NCBI GenBank assembly: GCA_020161935.1
Contig: JAIUNI010000002.1
Coordinates: 248,001 to 312,000 of the forward strand
Length of the DNA stretch: 64,000 nucleotides
Direction: 5' to 3'
Source: Chloroflexota bacterium
GTDB lineage: Bacteria; Chloroflexota; Anaerolineae; Aggregatilineales; Phototrophicaceae
The position numbers and the translations under genes are program-made. Position 1 is the stretch's first letter, and each line of letters starts with the position of its first letter. The notes under the pieces are model-generated. The model was not told the origin of the DNA, did no database searches, and saw nothing but the letters and a program-made list of their open reading frames with translations. This document shows positions 1-8,656 of the stretch, piece by piece.

Positions 1-1140
1 ATTGTCTTTACGGGTAATGTCTCGGATGCGGTGCGGTTCACGGTTGGTGTTCTGATTATCGCTTGCCCTCACGCGCTGGGCTTAGCCGTTCCGCTGGTGA
101 TCTCGATCTCAACTACCCTCTCAGCACGCAATGGACTGCTGATCCGCAAACGGGTTGCGCTGGAAAGCGCCAAAGACCTGAACTATGTCATCTTCGACAA
201 GACTGGAACGCTGACCAAAGGCGAACAGGGTATCGTCGATATTGCGACCACAGGCATCAATCCTGACGAAGCCCTCAGCATCGCTGCGGGAATTGAGGGC
301 GACAGCGAACACATCATCGCGCAAGCGATTCTCAAGCACGCTCAGGAAAAACACATCCAGCCTGCACCGGTTAGCAATTTTGAAAGTCTGGCAGGACGAG
401 GTGTTAAAGCTCAGGTAAATGGCGCAGCCTATTTTGCCGGAGGACCGCGCTTGCTTGAACAGCAGGGTTGGAACGTACCCGATGCATTGCAGCCATCAAA
501 ACAGGGTGCCGAAGAAGCTGGACAATCCGTTATCTATCTGGCTAACGAGACAGGGGTTATCGCCTTGTTCGCTATCGCGGATGTAATCCGAGAGGAAAGC
601 CGACAGGCGGTTCAGCAGCTCCATGATTTGGGTATCAAAGTTGCCATGCTCACGGGAGACAGCGAAGCCGTCGCCAAAGCGGTGGCTAAAGACCTGGGTA
701 TTGATACCTATTTCGCGCAGGTGCTCCCGGAGAATAAGGCAGATAAGGTTCGCGAGTTGCAGCGCGGTGGGAATAAAGTCGCAATGGTCGGCGACGGGGT
801 AAACGATGCGCCAGCGCTGGTGACAGCCGACGTTGGCATTGCCATTGGCGCAGGAACCGATGTGGCTATTGAAAGCGCCGGGATCATTCTCGTACGCTCC
901 AACCCACTGGATATTGTGAAGATCATTCGCCTGAGTCGCGCCACCTATCGGAAGATGATTCAGAACTTAAGCTGGGCAACAGGCTACAATGTCATCGCCA
1001 TCCCACTGGCGATGGGCGTACTCGCGCCGATTGGGATCACGCTTGACCCAGCCATTGGAGCCATCTTCATGTCAGCCAGTACCGTCATCGTAGCAATCAA
1101 TGCTCAACTCTTGCGCGGATTGAATCTGGCGAAGGGATAA
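1..1140 (+). CDS. Heavy-metal P1B-type ATPase, C-terminal part (5' end outside window)
   Basis: Integral membrane pump that exports a transition metal, most likely copper, using ATP. The reading frame is open from base 1 through the first ATG/GTG codons, so the gene starts upstream of the window. Visible in order: the metal-site helix with a Cys-Pro-His triplet (about residues 22-24 of the visible part), the phosphorylation motif DKTGTLT (Asp about 66), TGD, and the hinge motif GDGVNDAP, then two C-terminal helices. CPH rather than CPC is the signature of CopB-type P1B ATPases. Oddity: the nucleotide-binding His that is normally followed by Pro (SEHP) reads SEHI. A strong terminator follows, and a two-component pair and other metal genes lie downstream, which supports a metal-resistance role. 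The exact metal is inferred. Confidence 0.9.
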   Translation: MVFTGNVSDAVRFTVGVLIIACPHALGLAVPLVISISTTLSARNGLLIRKRVALESAKDLNYVIFDKTGTLTKGEQGIVDIATTGINPDEALSIAAGIEGDSEHIIAQAILKHAQEKHIQPAPVSNFESLAGRGVKAQVNGAAYFAGGPRLLEQQGWNVPDALQPSKQGAEEAGQSVIYLANETGVIALFAIADVIREESRQAVQQLHDLGIKVAMLTGDSEAVAKAVAKDLGIDTYFAQVLPENKADKVRELQRGGNKVAMVGDGVNDAPALVTADVGIAIGAGTDVAIESAGIILVRSNPLDIVKIIRLSRATYRKMIQNLSWATGYNVIAIPLAMGVLAPIGITLDPAIGAIFMSASTVIVAINAQLLRGLNLAKG

Positions 1141-1153
1141 GACTGATTAAACG

Positions 1154-1188
1154 GTGAAGCATACCTCAGAGGTGTGCTTCACTTTTTT
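1154..1188 (+). terminator. Rho-independent terminator after the P-type ATPase
   Basis: A 12-bp stem (GTGAAGCATACC / GGTGTGCTTCAC, one G-U pair) with loop TCAGA is followed by six T. It separates the ATPase transcript from the regulator gene that starts 48 bases further on. Confidence 0.85.
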
Positions 1189-1235
1189 GCGAGCTATCAT
1201 CAGAAAATAGACCGTTTAATAAATGGCACAGACTT

Positions 1236-1925
1236 ATGGCAACCATTCTGGTGATTGACGACGAGGACAGCATTCTTAATATCGTCGAAGCCTATTTGAA
1301 AAGTGACGGCAATACGGTTCATCTGGCGCGAAATGGCGTGCAGGGCTTGGCGGCTTTCCGACGCTACCAGCCGGAACTCGTCATCCTCGACATTATGCTG
1401 CCGGAGATGGATGGGCTGGAAGTGCTCCAGCAAATCCGCCGCGAATCGGATGTCTATGTGATGATGCTCACCGCCAAATCCGAGGAATTTGACCGCGTGA
1501 TGGGGCTGACCGTCGGCGCGGATGATTACGTGACCAAACCCTTTAGTCCACGTGAATTGGCCGCTCGCGTCAAAGCTATCCTGCGGCGCGGACGCAATAC
1601 CACCCAACCGGAAGCGCAAGTCCTGACTTTCAAACATCTCAAAATTGATATGCAGCGCCATGAAGTCCAGTGCGATGGTCAACTGGTGGAACTGACCGCG
1701 CTCGAATTCAAACTGCTGTCTATTCTGGCGACCTATCCGCAGATGGTGCTCAGCCGCGAACAGTTGCTAGAGCGCGTTTGGGGGTATGACTTTTACGGCG
1801 AGGAACGTGTCGTCGATGTGCATATCGGCCATGTCCGTCAAAAATTGGAAGTTGACCCTGCCGATCCGCAGTTCATTCTGACCATTCGCGGGGTTGGCTA
1901 TAAGTTCGCGGATGAACCGGTATGA
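1236..1925 (+). CDS. OmpR/PhoB-family response regulator
   Basis: Cytoplasmic transcription factor of a two-component system. The receiver domain (about 1-120) has the acidic pair D8/D9, phospho-acceptor D52 in LDIMLP, T79 and K101. The C-terminal half (about 130-228) is a winged-helix DNA-binding domain ending in the usual TIRGVGYKF motif. Length 229 aa is normal for the family. The stop overlaps the kinase start by four bases (ATGA), so the two are translationally coupled. Given the neighbours (metal ATPase, Met-rich exported protein, CopZ) it probably controls metal resistance, like CusR/CopR. A direct repeat 11 bp apart at 3025-3042 is a candidate binding site. The metal signal is inferred. 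Confidence 0.93.
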   Translation: MATILVIDDEDSILNIVEAYLKSDGNTVHLARNGVQGLAAFRRYQPELVILDIMLPEMDGLEVLQQIRRESDVYVMMLTAKSEEFDRVMGLTVGADDYVTKPFSPRELAARVKAILRRGRNTTQPEAQVLTFKHLKIDMQRHEVQCDGQLVELTALEFKLLSILATYPQMVLSREQLLERVWGYDFYGEERVVDVHIGHVRQKLEVDPADPQFILTIRGVGYKFADEPV

Positions 1926-3025
1926 AACTCTTACACAAGTTGTTTATTTCGTATCTTGCGGTGGTCATCACAGGACTCGTCGTCCTCGCACTCTCAACCG
2001 CATTTGTTGCCCCGGTCACCTTTACACAGCAGATGAATCATATGGGTGGCAATATTAATAGTATGATGGGACAACATCGGCAGGAACTCACAGATGAAAT
2101 CGAAAGCAGTTTCCGGAATTCGCTCACCAATGCATTAGCCATTGCTGGTATTGCGGCAACACTGGCAGCAGGAATTGTCAGTTGGTTCGTCAGTTATCGT
2201 ATCGTGCGCCCCATCAACGCACTGGTCGCACTCAGTCAACGCATTGCCAATGGACATTACGAGCAGCGTCTCCATTTAGCCACAGGTGATGAACTGTCGG
2301 AATTGGTCGATAATTTCAACCGGATGGCCGCTTCGCTTGCTGAAACGGAAGTGATGCGCCAGCGCTTGCTCGGCGATGTCACCCATGAACTCAAAACGCC
2401 CCTCACCAGCATCAAAGGCTATATGGAAGGCTTGCAGGATGGTGTGCTGCCTGCCACGCCTGAAACCTTCCAGCTGATTCATCACGAGGCTGATAGGCTA
2501 CAACGACTGGTACAGGATTTACAGGAACTTTCACGGGTCGAAGCTGGACAAATCCCGTTGGAAATCGTCGCCTGTTCAGCGGGTCAGATCGCCCTGCCAG
2601 TCCTGGAACGAATGCGCCCCCAGTTCCGCGAAAAAGGAATCACGCTCAAATCGACCATACCGGACGATCTGCCACCAATCCGTGCGGATGTTGACCGTAC
2701 CGCACAGGTGTTGACCAATCTGCTGGGGAATGCCTTGCAATACACGTCTAGGGGCGGCACGGTCACGCTCACCGTGCTGAAAAGGGACAATCAGCTCTGC
2801 TTCTCCATCCATGACAGCGGGATAGGGCTTGAGGCCAGTGATTTGGAACGCATCTTCCAGCGGTTTTATCGTGTGGATAAATCGCGTTCACGTACCAGTG
2901 GTGGGAGTGGTATCGGTTTGACCATCGCCAAGCAGCTCGTCGAAGCGCAAGGCGGGACGATCCTCGCCGAAAGCGCAGGACTTAGCAAGGGTAGCCAATT
3001 CAGCTTTACACTGCCCCTGGCCTGA
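1922..3025 (+). CDS. Sensor histidine kinase, CusS-like, with Met/His-rich sensor loop
   Basis: Membrane partner of the preceding OmpR-type regulator. Two membrane helices (about 8-30 and 70-92) bracket a short extracytoplasmic loop of about 40 residues that contains five Met and two His between positions 38 and 52, suited to binding Cu(I) or Ag(I). After it come HAMP (about 92-145), the dimerisation/phosphoacceptor domain with H155 (DVTHELKTPL), and an ATPase domain with the N box (LLGNALQY) and G boxes (DSGIGL, GGSGIGLTI). 367 aa is complete. The gene overlaps the regulator by four bases. The copper-sensing role is inferred from the loop and the context. Confidence 0.92.
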   Translation: MKLLHKLFISYLAVVITGLVVLALSTAFVAPVTFTQQMNHMGGNINSMMGQHRQELTDEIESSFRNSLTNALAIAGIAATLAAGIVSWFVSYRIVRPINALVALSQRIANGHYEQRLHLATGDELSELVDNFNRMAASLAETEVMRQRLLGDVTHELKTPLTSIKGYMEGLQDGVLPATPETFQLIHHEADRLQRLVQDLQELSRVEAGQIPLEIVACSAGQIALPVLERMRPQFREKGITLKSTIPDDLPPIRADVDRTAQVLTNLLGNALQYTSRGGTVTLTVLKRDNQLCFSIHDSGIGLEASDLERIFQRFYRVDKSRSRTSGGSGIGLTIAKQLVEAQGGTILAESAGLSKGSQFSFTLPLA

Positions 3026-3042
3026 ACTTTACAGAAACTTTA
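3025..3042 (+). promoter_or_regulatory. AACTTTA direct repeat, candidate OmpR-type regulator site
   Basis: AACTTTA occurs at 3025-3031 and again at 3036-3042, exactly 11 bp apart, which is the spacing used by tandem OmpR-family dimers. It lies about 80 bases before the Met-rich protein gene, and a weak -10-like GATAAA follows at 3061. Binding by the regulator at 1236-1925 is inferred. Confidence 0.4.
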
Positions 3043-3119
3043 TATGAGCAACACAGAGCCGATAAACACCTGTGGCATTCTAGGAACATAAGCCAATTGA
3101 ACGACAGGAGTTTATCCAA

Positions 3120-3686
3120 ATGACACGTAAATCAATCCTCATTCTGGCGGCAGTCTTAGCTTTGGTCGCAGTCGGTATTTTCACCGTGAGCGCCCAAAGT
3201 GACACGACTACCACTACCTGTCCCGGCATGGGGCAAGAACAACATGGTTCCATGATGGGCAGCTTCGGCAATGGCATGATGTCAGGCGCAGATGGCGATA
3301 CCATGATGGCTGCTGCGGCCAAAGCCCTTGGACTGGACACAACCGCCTTCATTGAGAAGCTGCACAGTGGTCAAACGCTGGCTGACATCGCCAAAGCACA
3401 GAATGTCGATGTGCAAGCTATCTATGATGCCATGTCAGCGACTGCAAAAGAGCATATGGACGCGCTTGTCAAAGCGGGAACGATTACGCAGGCGCAGGCC
3501 GATGCGCATCTGACCTGGATGAAAGACAACCTCGCCACAATGCCCATGTTTGCGGGTGGTGCGGGCAGTTGCACAGGCAATGGAATGGGCATGACGGGAA
3601 ACCACATGCACGGCATGATGGGCAGTGGAATGATGGAACATGGCATGGGTATGATGGGGAACGGAATGATGGGAGATAACAGCTAA
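3120..3686 (+). CDS. Secreted Met/His-rich metal-binding protein
   Basis: 188-aa exported protein with a clear signal peptide (about 1-25, Ala-Gln cleavage region). The mature part starts with a single Cys followed by Gly/Met/His-rich sequence, then a helical middle (about 65-140) resembling proteins of the DUF2680/YckD type, and ends with a second Met-rich tail made of repeated GMM, HMHG and GNGMMG units (about 150-188). Methionine clusters outside the membrane bind Cu(I)/Ag(I), so a role in trapping metal beside the P-type ATPase is likely. It follows its two-component system by 94 bases and has its own start (AGGAG-like site, ATG 3120). The family is not recognised with certainty. Confidence 0.75.
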   Translation: MTRKSILILAAVLALVAVGIFTVSAQSDTTTTTCPGMGQEQHGSMMGSFGNGMMSGADGDTMMAAAAKALGLDTTAFIEKLHSGQTLADIAKAQNVDVQAIYDAMSATAKEHMDALVKAGTITQAQADAHLTWMKDNLATMPMFAGGAGSCTGNGMGMTGNHMHGMMGSGMMEHGMGMMGNGMMGDNS

Positions 3687-3734
3687 ATTCCGCGTCTTCT
3701 ACTGCCAGTACAGACTGAACTCGATTAACGAATG

Positions 3735-3777
3735 AAAAGAGTACAGAGTACCTAAATCTCGATACCTGTACTCTTTT
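3735..3777. terminator. Bidirectional hairpin terminator
   Basis: A 12-bp stem AAAAGAGTACAG / CTGTACTCTTTT has A and T runs on the two outer sides, so it can end transcripts from both the Met-rich gene on the left and the convergent CopZ-like gene on the right. Confidence 0.8.
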
Positions 3778-3814
3778 TACATGCCCTCTATCGATACCGA
3801 TTATGTGGAATGGC

Positions 3815-4036
3815 TTACGCTTCTTCCGGCGGGTATTGAATTTCAACCAATGCCTGCTGGATGGCATTCCATGATGCCGGATTTTCCCACTCCACCGTAA
3901 CGAGCTGTGCTGGTTTATTCACTTCAACATTGACAACACCGCTCAACTGCTCAATCTCACCTTTAACAGTGCTGACGCACCCGTTGCAAGTCATGTTTGG
4001 AACTTTGAACGTTTTGGTTTCCACCATGTCCTCCAT
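3815..4036 (-). CDS. CopZ-like heavy-metal chaperone (HMA domain)
   Basis: Small cytoplasmic metallochaperone of about 70 aa made of one HMA ferredoxin-like domain. The metal motif MTCNGC (M-x-C-x-x-C) lies near the N terminus and the fold residues VNVEVN and VTVEWENP follow. It would carry Cu(I) to the P-type ATPase encoded at the start of the window. Two ATG codons are possible (4036 and 4027). Neither has a well-spaced ribosome site; the longer frame back to 4081 adds hydrophobic residues not seen in the family. It is convergent with the Met-rich gene and diverges from the glycosyltransferase gene. Confidence 0.85.
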   Translation of the reverse strand: MEDMVETKTFKVPNMTCNGCVSTVKGEIEQLSGVVNVEVNKPAQLVTVEWENPASWNAIQQALVEIQYPPEEA

Positions 4037-4086
4037 GAAAATTATGCTATAGCCCCACATTACCAGAGAATCGAAATACACGAATA

Positions 4087-4123
4087 CGCCATTTGGCGGT
4101 ATTTATACACTGTAAACATGTGT
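4087..4123. promoter_or_regulatory. Inverted repeats between copZ-like and GT39-like genes
   Basis: Two dyads lie in the divergent intergenic region: CGCCATTTGGCG (4087-4098, perfect 5-bp arms) and the imperfect dyad ACACTGTAAACATGTGT (4107-4123). Either could be an operator for one of the divergent genes. No regulator can be assigned. Confidence 0.35.
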
Positions 4124-4168
4124 TAGTGTGAGTAGTTAGGCGTTTTCTCACAAAGGAACTTTTCAAAA

Positions 4169-5752
4169 ATGGCGACGGTTGTCACTGAAACAGATCACAG
4201 TTTAAAGAATGACATTGCTAATTTCGCAGCGCAAGCTATACAATTTTTTCGATATTACGCACCGGTGATAATTATTGTATTTGGTATTCTGATCCGACTT
4301 CCACTTACCTTTTTGCCCCTGACTTACAGTGCAACCGATACATGGCGACAAGCCGATACTGCTTCCATTGCACATAATTTTATGGACGGTGGCAATATTC
4401 TATACCCACAAATTGACTGGGGCGGCAATGGGCCGGGTTACGTTGAAGCAGAATTCCAATTATTTCCGTTCATAGTTTCCAAATTGTATAACTCGTTTGG
4501 AGAACAAGTTGGGTTAGGTCGTTTAGTATCATTATTGTTTACAATGGGTGCTTTCACATTTTTCTACCTGTTAGCGCGGCGATTGGTCGCATCCAAAGCT
4601 GCACTTTGGGCACTGTTTTTCTTGGTCATATCACCGCTATCCGTCCGCTACAGTGTGGCATTCATGCCAGAGGCAACAGTCTTCTTTTTCTATGTAAGCG
4701 CGCTCTATTTTTTTGATAAATGGTTAGAGAAAGAGACTTTGCTTCTTCTTCTGGTGGCAGCTACGAGTACTGCATTAGCAATTCTTGTTAAACCAACATC
4801 CATTCATGTAGGATTGATATTCCTGCTTTTAGTCTTAATTCGTCACCGTTTAGGGGTCTTTAAGCGTCTGGATTTGTGGTTGTTCGCTATTATCAGCTTG
4901 CTTCCCGGCATCCTATGGTACTTACATGCCCGCAACCTTTACCTTGAATATGGGAACACTTTTGGCGTAATTTCAGGTGGTGATAGCAAGTTAGGAAACT
5001 TTAGCTATTGGCTGAGATCCAGCTTTTACCTAAATCTTGCGCGGCTCGATTTCAAGTGGATATTTGGAGCCGCAGGAATCATACCATTTTTGATAGGTCT
5101 AGGATTAGTGATCCGTAAACGTCAACCGAAGCTTCTGATTTTCGGGATTATTGTCATTCCCATTTATTACATGATTGTTGCCCGTTATGCCCAGGCAGAA
5201 TGGGGAATTCAGTATCACATTTATGCATTACCCTATGCAGCAATAGGTGTAGGACTAGGATTAGACTGGTTGTTTGATCAGCTTAACAAGCGAGTCCCAA
5301 TTCGTGCCTTTATCCGCTCACCATATATTTTGGTGGGTGTTGCAACGCTTGCTTTTGTAGTGATAATTTCGTTTCGAATTTATCGGAGCGAATTGCTAGT
5401 GCCAGTTGCCCAACCTCTTGCAGAATGTGCCAAGTCCGTCGCTTATCTGGTGCCCGAAGATGCGCGGATCATCGTTGGCACCGAGTCCGTTGCGAACGAA
5501 AATGGCGCTCCAAACAACTATCAAGAACCAAATATATTCTTTTACAGTCATCGTTATGGCTGGAGTCTACCTGCTGATTGGTACACACCTGATAAGGTTG
5601 AGGAATTTCGACGGGATGGTGCTTCCTATCTCATCATGCCGGATGACCACATCGTTCCTGCATTGACTAATTATCTTCAGAAAAATACCTCACAGATTGG
5701 GCCTGGTGTTGAATCAAGCTGCGGCATATACCAGTTTAAGAAAACCAGTTGA
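4169..5752 (+). CDS. GT39/ArnT-like polytopic membrane glycosyltransferase
   Basis: 527-aa integral membrane protein with around ten to eleven hydrophobic helices. After the first helix comes the extracytoplasmic loop with the acidic/aromatic motif ATDTWRQADTASIAHNF, typical of GT-C enzymes that move a sugar from a polyprenyl-phosphate donor to lipid or protein (dolichyl-P-mannose transferase/ArnT group). A soluble C-terminal part (about 410-527) follows the last helix. The region is more AT-rich than the copper genes before it. The start ATG 4169 has an AAAGGAAC site. The gene ends 16 bases before the next regulator. Substrate and acceptor cannot be read from the sequence. Confidence 0.8.
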   Translation: MATVVTETDHSLKNDIANFAAQAIQFFRYYAPVIIIVFGILIRLPLTFLPLTYSATDTWRQADTASIAHNFMDGGNILYPQIDWGGNGPGYVEAEFQLFPFIVSKLYNSFGEQVGLGRLVSLLFTMGAFTFFYLLARRLVASKAALWALFFLVISPLSVRYSVAFMPEATVFFFYVSALYFFDKWLEKETLLLLLVAATSTALAILVKPTSIHVGLIFLLLVLIRHRLGVFKRLDLWLFAIISLLPGILWYLHARNLYLEYGNTFGVISGGDSKLGNFSYWLRSSFYLNLARLDFKWIFGAAGIIPFLIGLGLVIRKRQPKLLIFGIIVIPIYYMIVARYAQAEWGIQYHIYALPYAAIGVGLGLDWLFDQLNKRVPIRAFIRSPYILVGVATLAFVVIISFRIYRSELLVPVAQPLAECAKSVAYLVPEDARIIVGTESVANENGAPNNYQEPNIFFYSHRYGWSLPADWYTPDKVEEFRRDGASYLIMPDDHIVPALTNYLQKNTSQIGPGVESSCGIYQFKKTS

Positions 5753-5768
5753 ATGGGCGGAGGAATAA

Positions 5769-6410
5769 TTGGACATATTACGAGTGCTGCTCGCCGAAGA
5801 TCATAAAATTGTCCGTCAGGGAACTCGACTTTATTTGGAAGGCATGGGTATCGAGGTCATTGGCGAAGCAACGACCGGTCTGGAAGCGGTCGAAATGGCG
5901 CGTTCACTTCAACCAGATGTCGTCATCATGGATATTCATATGCCTGAACTGACCGGAGTTGAAGCGACCCGGCGTATTCTGCATGAAAATGAGCACATTC
6001 GCATTCTGGTACTCACGGCCTATGACGATCCCGTTTATGTACACGCTCTACTGGATGCGGGCGCGGATGGATTTGTCTTGAAGACTGCCGAGCTATCGCA
6101 GCTTCACCAGGCGCTTCTGGAGGTTTCCAGTGGGCATACGGCTTTTGATCCCGCAGTGGTCGCAAAAGCCAATCAGACCTATCCGTCTTTAGTCGAAGCC
6201 CTAACCGAACGTGAGATCGATGTTCTGACTCAGGCTGCCCGTGGATTGACAAATAAAGAAATCGGCAGATCGCTTTTTATTTCAGACCGCACTGTTCAAG
6301 GCCATCTGCAAAATGTCTACCAAAAACTCGGTGTCAGCACTCGAACCGAAGCCGTTACAATGGCGCTCAGTCGCGGGTTCATTCATATGAATGAGGGTAC
6401 GTCTCTATGA
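5769..6410 (+). CDS. NarL/LuxR-family response regulator (TTG start)
   Basis: 213-aa two-component transcription factor. Receiver: acidic residues E10/D11, phospho-acceptor D55 in VVIMDIHMPE, and K around 105 (VLKTAE). The C-terminal LuxR-type helix-turn-helix (about 148-208) has the usual LTEREIDVLTQAARGLTNKEIG pattern. The TTG start at 5769 is chosen because GGAGG lies five bases before it and the protein then begins at the receiver. It overlaps the following kinase gene by four bases, so the pair is coupled. The kinase carries a YHS domain, so a metal-related signal is plausible. Confidence 0.92.
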   Translation: MDILRVLLAEDHKIVRQGTRLYLEGMGIEVIGEATTGLEAVEMARSLQPDVVIMDIHMPELTGVEATRRILHENEHIRILVLTAYDDPVYVHALLDAGADGFVLKTAELSQLHQALLEVSSGHTAFDPAVVAKANQTYPSLVEALTEREIDVLTQAARGLTNKEIGRSLFISDRTVQGHLQNVYQKLGVSTRTEAVTMALSRGFIHMNEGTSL

Positions 6411-7456
6411 CCGAACCGCTGGAATTTTGCATTCTTCTGCTGGCAGTTGTGCTGGTCATCAATGTGTGGCTCATTTGGCGGGTTTTGTATCCTTTACGTC
6501 GTTTGGCGCAGCAAGCGAATCAATTGACTGCGGGCGAATTTAGTGCGCTTGAAACCTCATGTGGAGGCATTGCTGAGATTGATGCGCTACGCCGCTCAAT
6601 GGTGGCGATGGTCAGCCATGTGCGCCGTTCACAGGAACAAAGTCATGTGTATGCGGATGTTTTGACCCGTGGGCAGGAAGCCGAACGAACCCGAATTGCC
6701 CGTGAACTCCATGACGAAACGGTTCAGTTGTTTATCGCTATTGCCCAAGAGACAGACCTTACCCGTGCGTTGGTCGAGAACCAGCCTGCGAAAGCGGTCG
6801 ATCTGTTGAAAACCATACGAATCCAAGCGATTGACGCAGTCGATAATCTGCGGCATCTCATTGCCGATTTGCGACCACCCGCGCTGGAAGAATTGGGTTT
6901 GGTAGCGGCATTAAAAATGCTTGCTGAAAATTCTCCTCAGGCACAGATTCATGTGACTGTAGAAGGAATTGAACGACGGTTAAACGAGGAGTACGAACTA
7001 ACTTTTTTCCGCATCGCTCAGGAAGCAGTCACCAATGCCCAACGTCATGGAGGAGCAAAAGTGATTGCTATAAAGGTCGGCTATGAACCTCAACAAATCG
7101 TGCTTACCATCGAGGACGATGGTTCAGGCTTTGCTATGCCCAAAGATTTTAGTCAACTCGCTGCAAATGGGCATTATGGCTTGCTCGGTATTCACGAACG
7201 TGTTCAAGGCTTAAGAGGCACACTGCAAATGCTTCAATTACGACCTAAAGGGACACAAATCAAGATTGCTATTCCGACTGCTGAGGTTGAGCAGCCTGAT
7301 CGTGTTGTTCATGATCCCGTCTGCAAGGCCGAAATCAAACCGCATCAGGCTTACGGTAGTATTCATTATGAAGGGAAATCCTATTATTTTTGCTGCCCTG
7401 TATGCCAAGGGGCATTTCAGCAAAATCCAACAGATTACGCATTAAGTGCTCGGTAA
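6407..7456 (+). CDS. NarL-type histidine kinase fused to a C-terminal YHS metal-binding domain
   Basis: 349-aa kinase. One N-terminal membrane helix (about 5-25), a HAMP-like linker (about 27-80), HisKA_3 dimerisation domain with H102 (RIARELHDETVQ), and a HATPase_c domain (FFRIAQEAVTNAQRHGG; EDDGSGFAMP; GLLGIHERV). Unusually, the protein does not end there: about residues 300-345 form a YHS domain with DPVCK, YEGKSYYFCCPVC and a final FQQNP. YHS domains bind metals and often occur in copper ATPases and mercury/copper proteins. The fusion suggests that a cytoplasmic metal tunes the kinase. Partner is the upstream regulator (ATGA overlap). Function of the fusion is inferred. Confidence 0.88.
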   Translation: MTEPLEFCILLLAVVLVINVWLIWRVLYPLRRLAQQANQLTAGEFSALETSCGGIAEIDALRRSMVAMVSHVRRSQEQSHVYADVLTRGQEAERTRIARELHDETVQLFIAIAQETDLTRALVENQPAKAVDLLKTIRIQAIDAVDNLRHLIADLRPPALEELGLVAALKMLAENSPQAQIHVTVEGIERRLNEEYELTFFRIAQEAVTNAQRHGGAKVIAIKVGYEPQQIVLTIEDDGSGFAMPKDFSQLAANGHYGLLGIHERVQGLRGTLQMLQLRPKGTQIKIAIPTAEVEQPDRVVHDPVCKAEIKPHQAYGSIHYEGKSYYFCCPVCQGAFQQNPTDYALSAR

Positions 7457-7486
7457 AGTTTAGTGCGATTTGAGTTCACCAATCTC

Positions 7487-8656
7487 TTATTCGCCACAGT
7501 TAATTGGCTTTCGTTTGATCACTATTTTCTCATCCTCAATATCAAGCATTGTTTTGAATTCGTTTTTGTAGCGTGGTTGAAGTACTTGATCGTATTGAAG
7601 TCTACCTACAACTACACTGGGGGCAATTCCTAATTGTCGCGCAAAACGACAAATATCTTTCTCGTCAAAAAATGGCTCTCCTTGAGAGGTCAAGTTTCTG
7701 GTGCGAATAAAGTGCTGGAGTAAATCTTGCGGTATCAATATGTCTCGAGCAAATTCATTAGCCTGCATTTCAAGCATAGAAGAGGCATATTCATCATTGT
7801 CTTTCAAGTCAATATAGACATCCTTTTTGCTATGCAAAAGGATATGGGCAGCTTCGTGAAAAAAGGTATACCAGAATATGTCATCTGTTTTGAAATACAA
7901 ACTTAGCGCTATCATTGCTTTGCGAGGCGAAAGCCATTGACTTACACCAAATACGCTAACCTTGTTGATTCTTGGTACGATTACTACGGCGACGCCACAT
8001 TCTCGACAAAGATTGCCGAGGCGCTCCTGATAAAGCTCGGCACTTGGTTGCTCGCTGGTCAATAGTCTGATTTCATCTAGTGCTTTTCTAAATTTTCCCT
8101 CATCATATTCTTCACACACAATTTCTTGGGCCATTATCTCGGCTTTTCGTATCCAAGCAGCAACAGCAAAATCATCTATGGAATAAGAAATTGATCGTCT
8201 AAAGGCAATATTTAACTTGTTGCCCCATATCACGTTCCATTGCTCAGGTGAAACTACTCCAAAAAATGACAATACAGCTTGGACGATTTCGCTTGGATTT
8301 GTTTGATTCTGTATCCACCCGCATTTCATCAAATCTTTGTAAGGAATCTGATTAACCCAGTCTACCCACTGTGCTAATTGTGTTTTTTGCTGCATCCAAG
8401 CTAATGCTTCTTGATAATCACTTTCTCTCTTGTTCCAAAATGAAGCTGAGATACCTAAAACCATTTCTAATTGAAGGGCGGTTTCCGGTGTAATAGCTGT
8501 TTTACCTCTGATTATTTCATTAATTGTTTTGCGAGGTCTGCCCATTCTATCAGCAAGTTCAGCTTGACTCATTTGTAAGTTCTCTAGGGTTTCCAACAAG
8601 CTTACGCCTGGGTGCGTAGGAAGGTCAGGAACATAATGACGCTCTTGTGTGTTCAT
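7487..8656 (-). CDS. HigA-type antitoxin fused to an ImmA/IrrE-type metallopeptidase
   Basis: 389 aa. The N-terminal part (about 14-80) is an XRE/HigA helix-turn-helix (PGVSLLETLENLQMSQAELADRMGRP...). The C-terminal part (about 190-350) is a DUF955 (ImmA/IrrE) zinc peptidase with HEAAH near 267-271, followed by a downstream acidic stretch (EMQANEFARDIL) that supplies the third ligand in this family. HTH-DUF955 fusions act as antitoxins or as repressors removed by proteolysis in mobile elements. It overlaps the upstream toxin gene by four bases. GTTAACC dyads in the divergent promoter (9018-9086) are likely operators. The visibly AT-rich sequence suggests foreign origin. Confidence 0.85.
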   Translation of the reverse strand: MNTQERHYVPDLPTHPGVSLLETLENLQMSQAELADRMGRPRKTINEIIRGKTAITPETALQLEMVLGISASFWNKRESDYQEALAWMQQKTQLAQWVDWVNQIPYKDLMKCGWIQNQTNPSEIVQAVLSFFGVVSPEQWNVIWGNKLNIAFRRSISYSIDDFAVAAWIRKAEIMAQEIVCEEYDEGKFRKALDEIRLLTSEQPSAELYQERLGNLCRECGVAVVIVPRINKVSVFGVSQWLSPRKAMIALSLYFKTDDIFWYTFFHEAAHILLHSKKDVYIDLKDNDEYASSMLEMQANEFARDILIPQDLLQHFIRTRNLTSQGEPFFDEKDICRFARQLGIAPSVVVGRLQYDQVLQPRYKNEFKTMLDIEDEKIVIKRKPINCGE

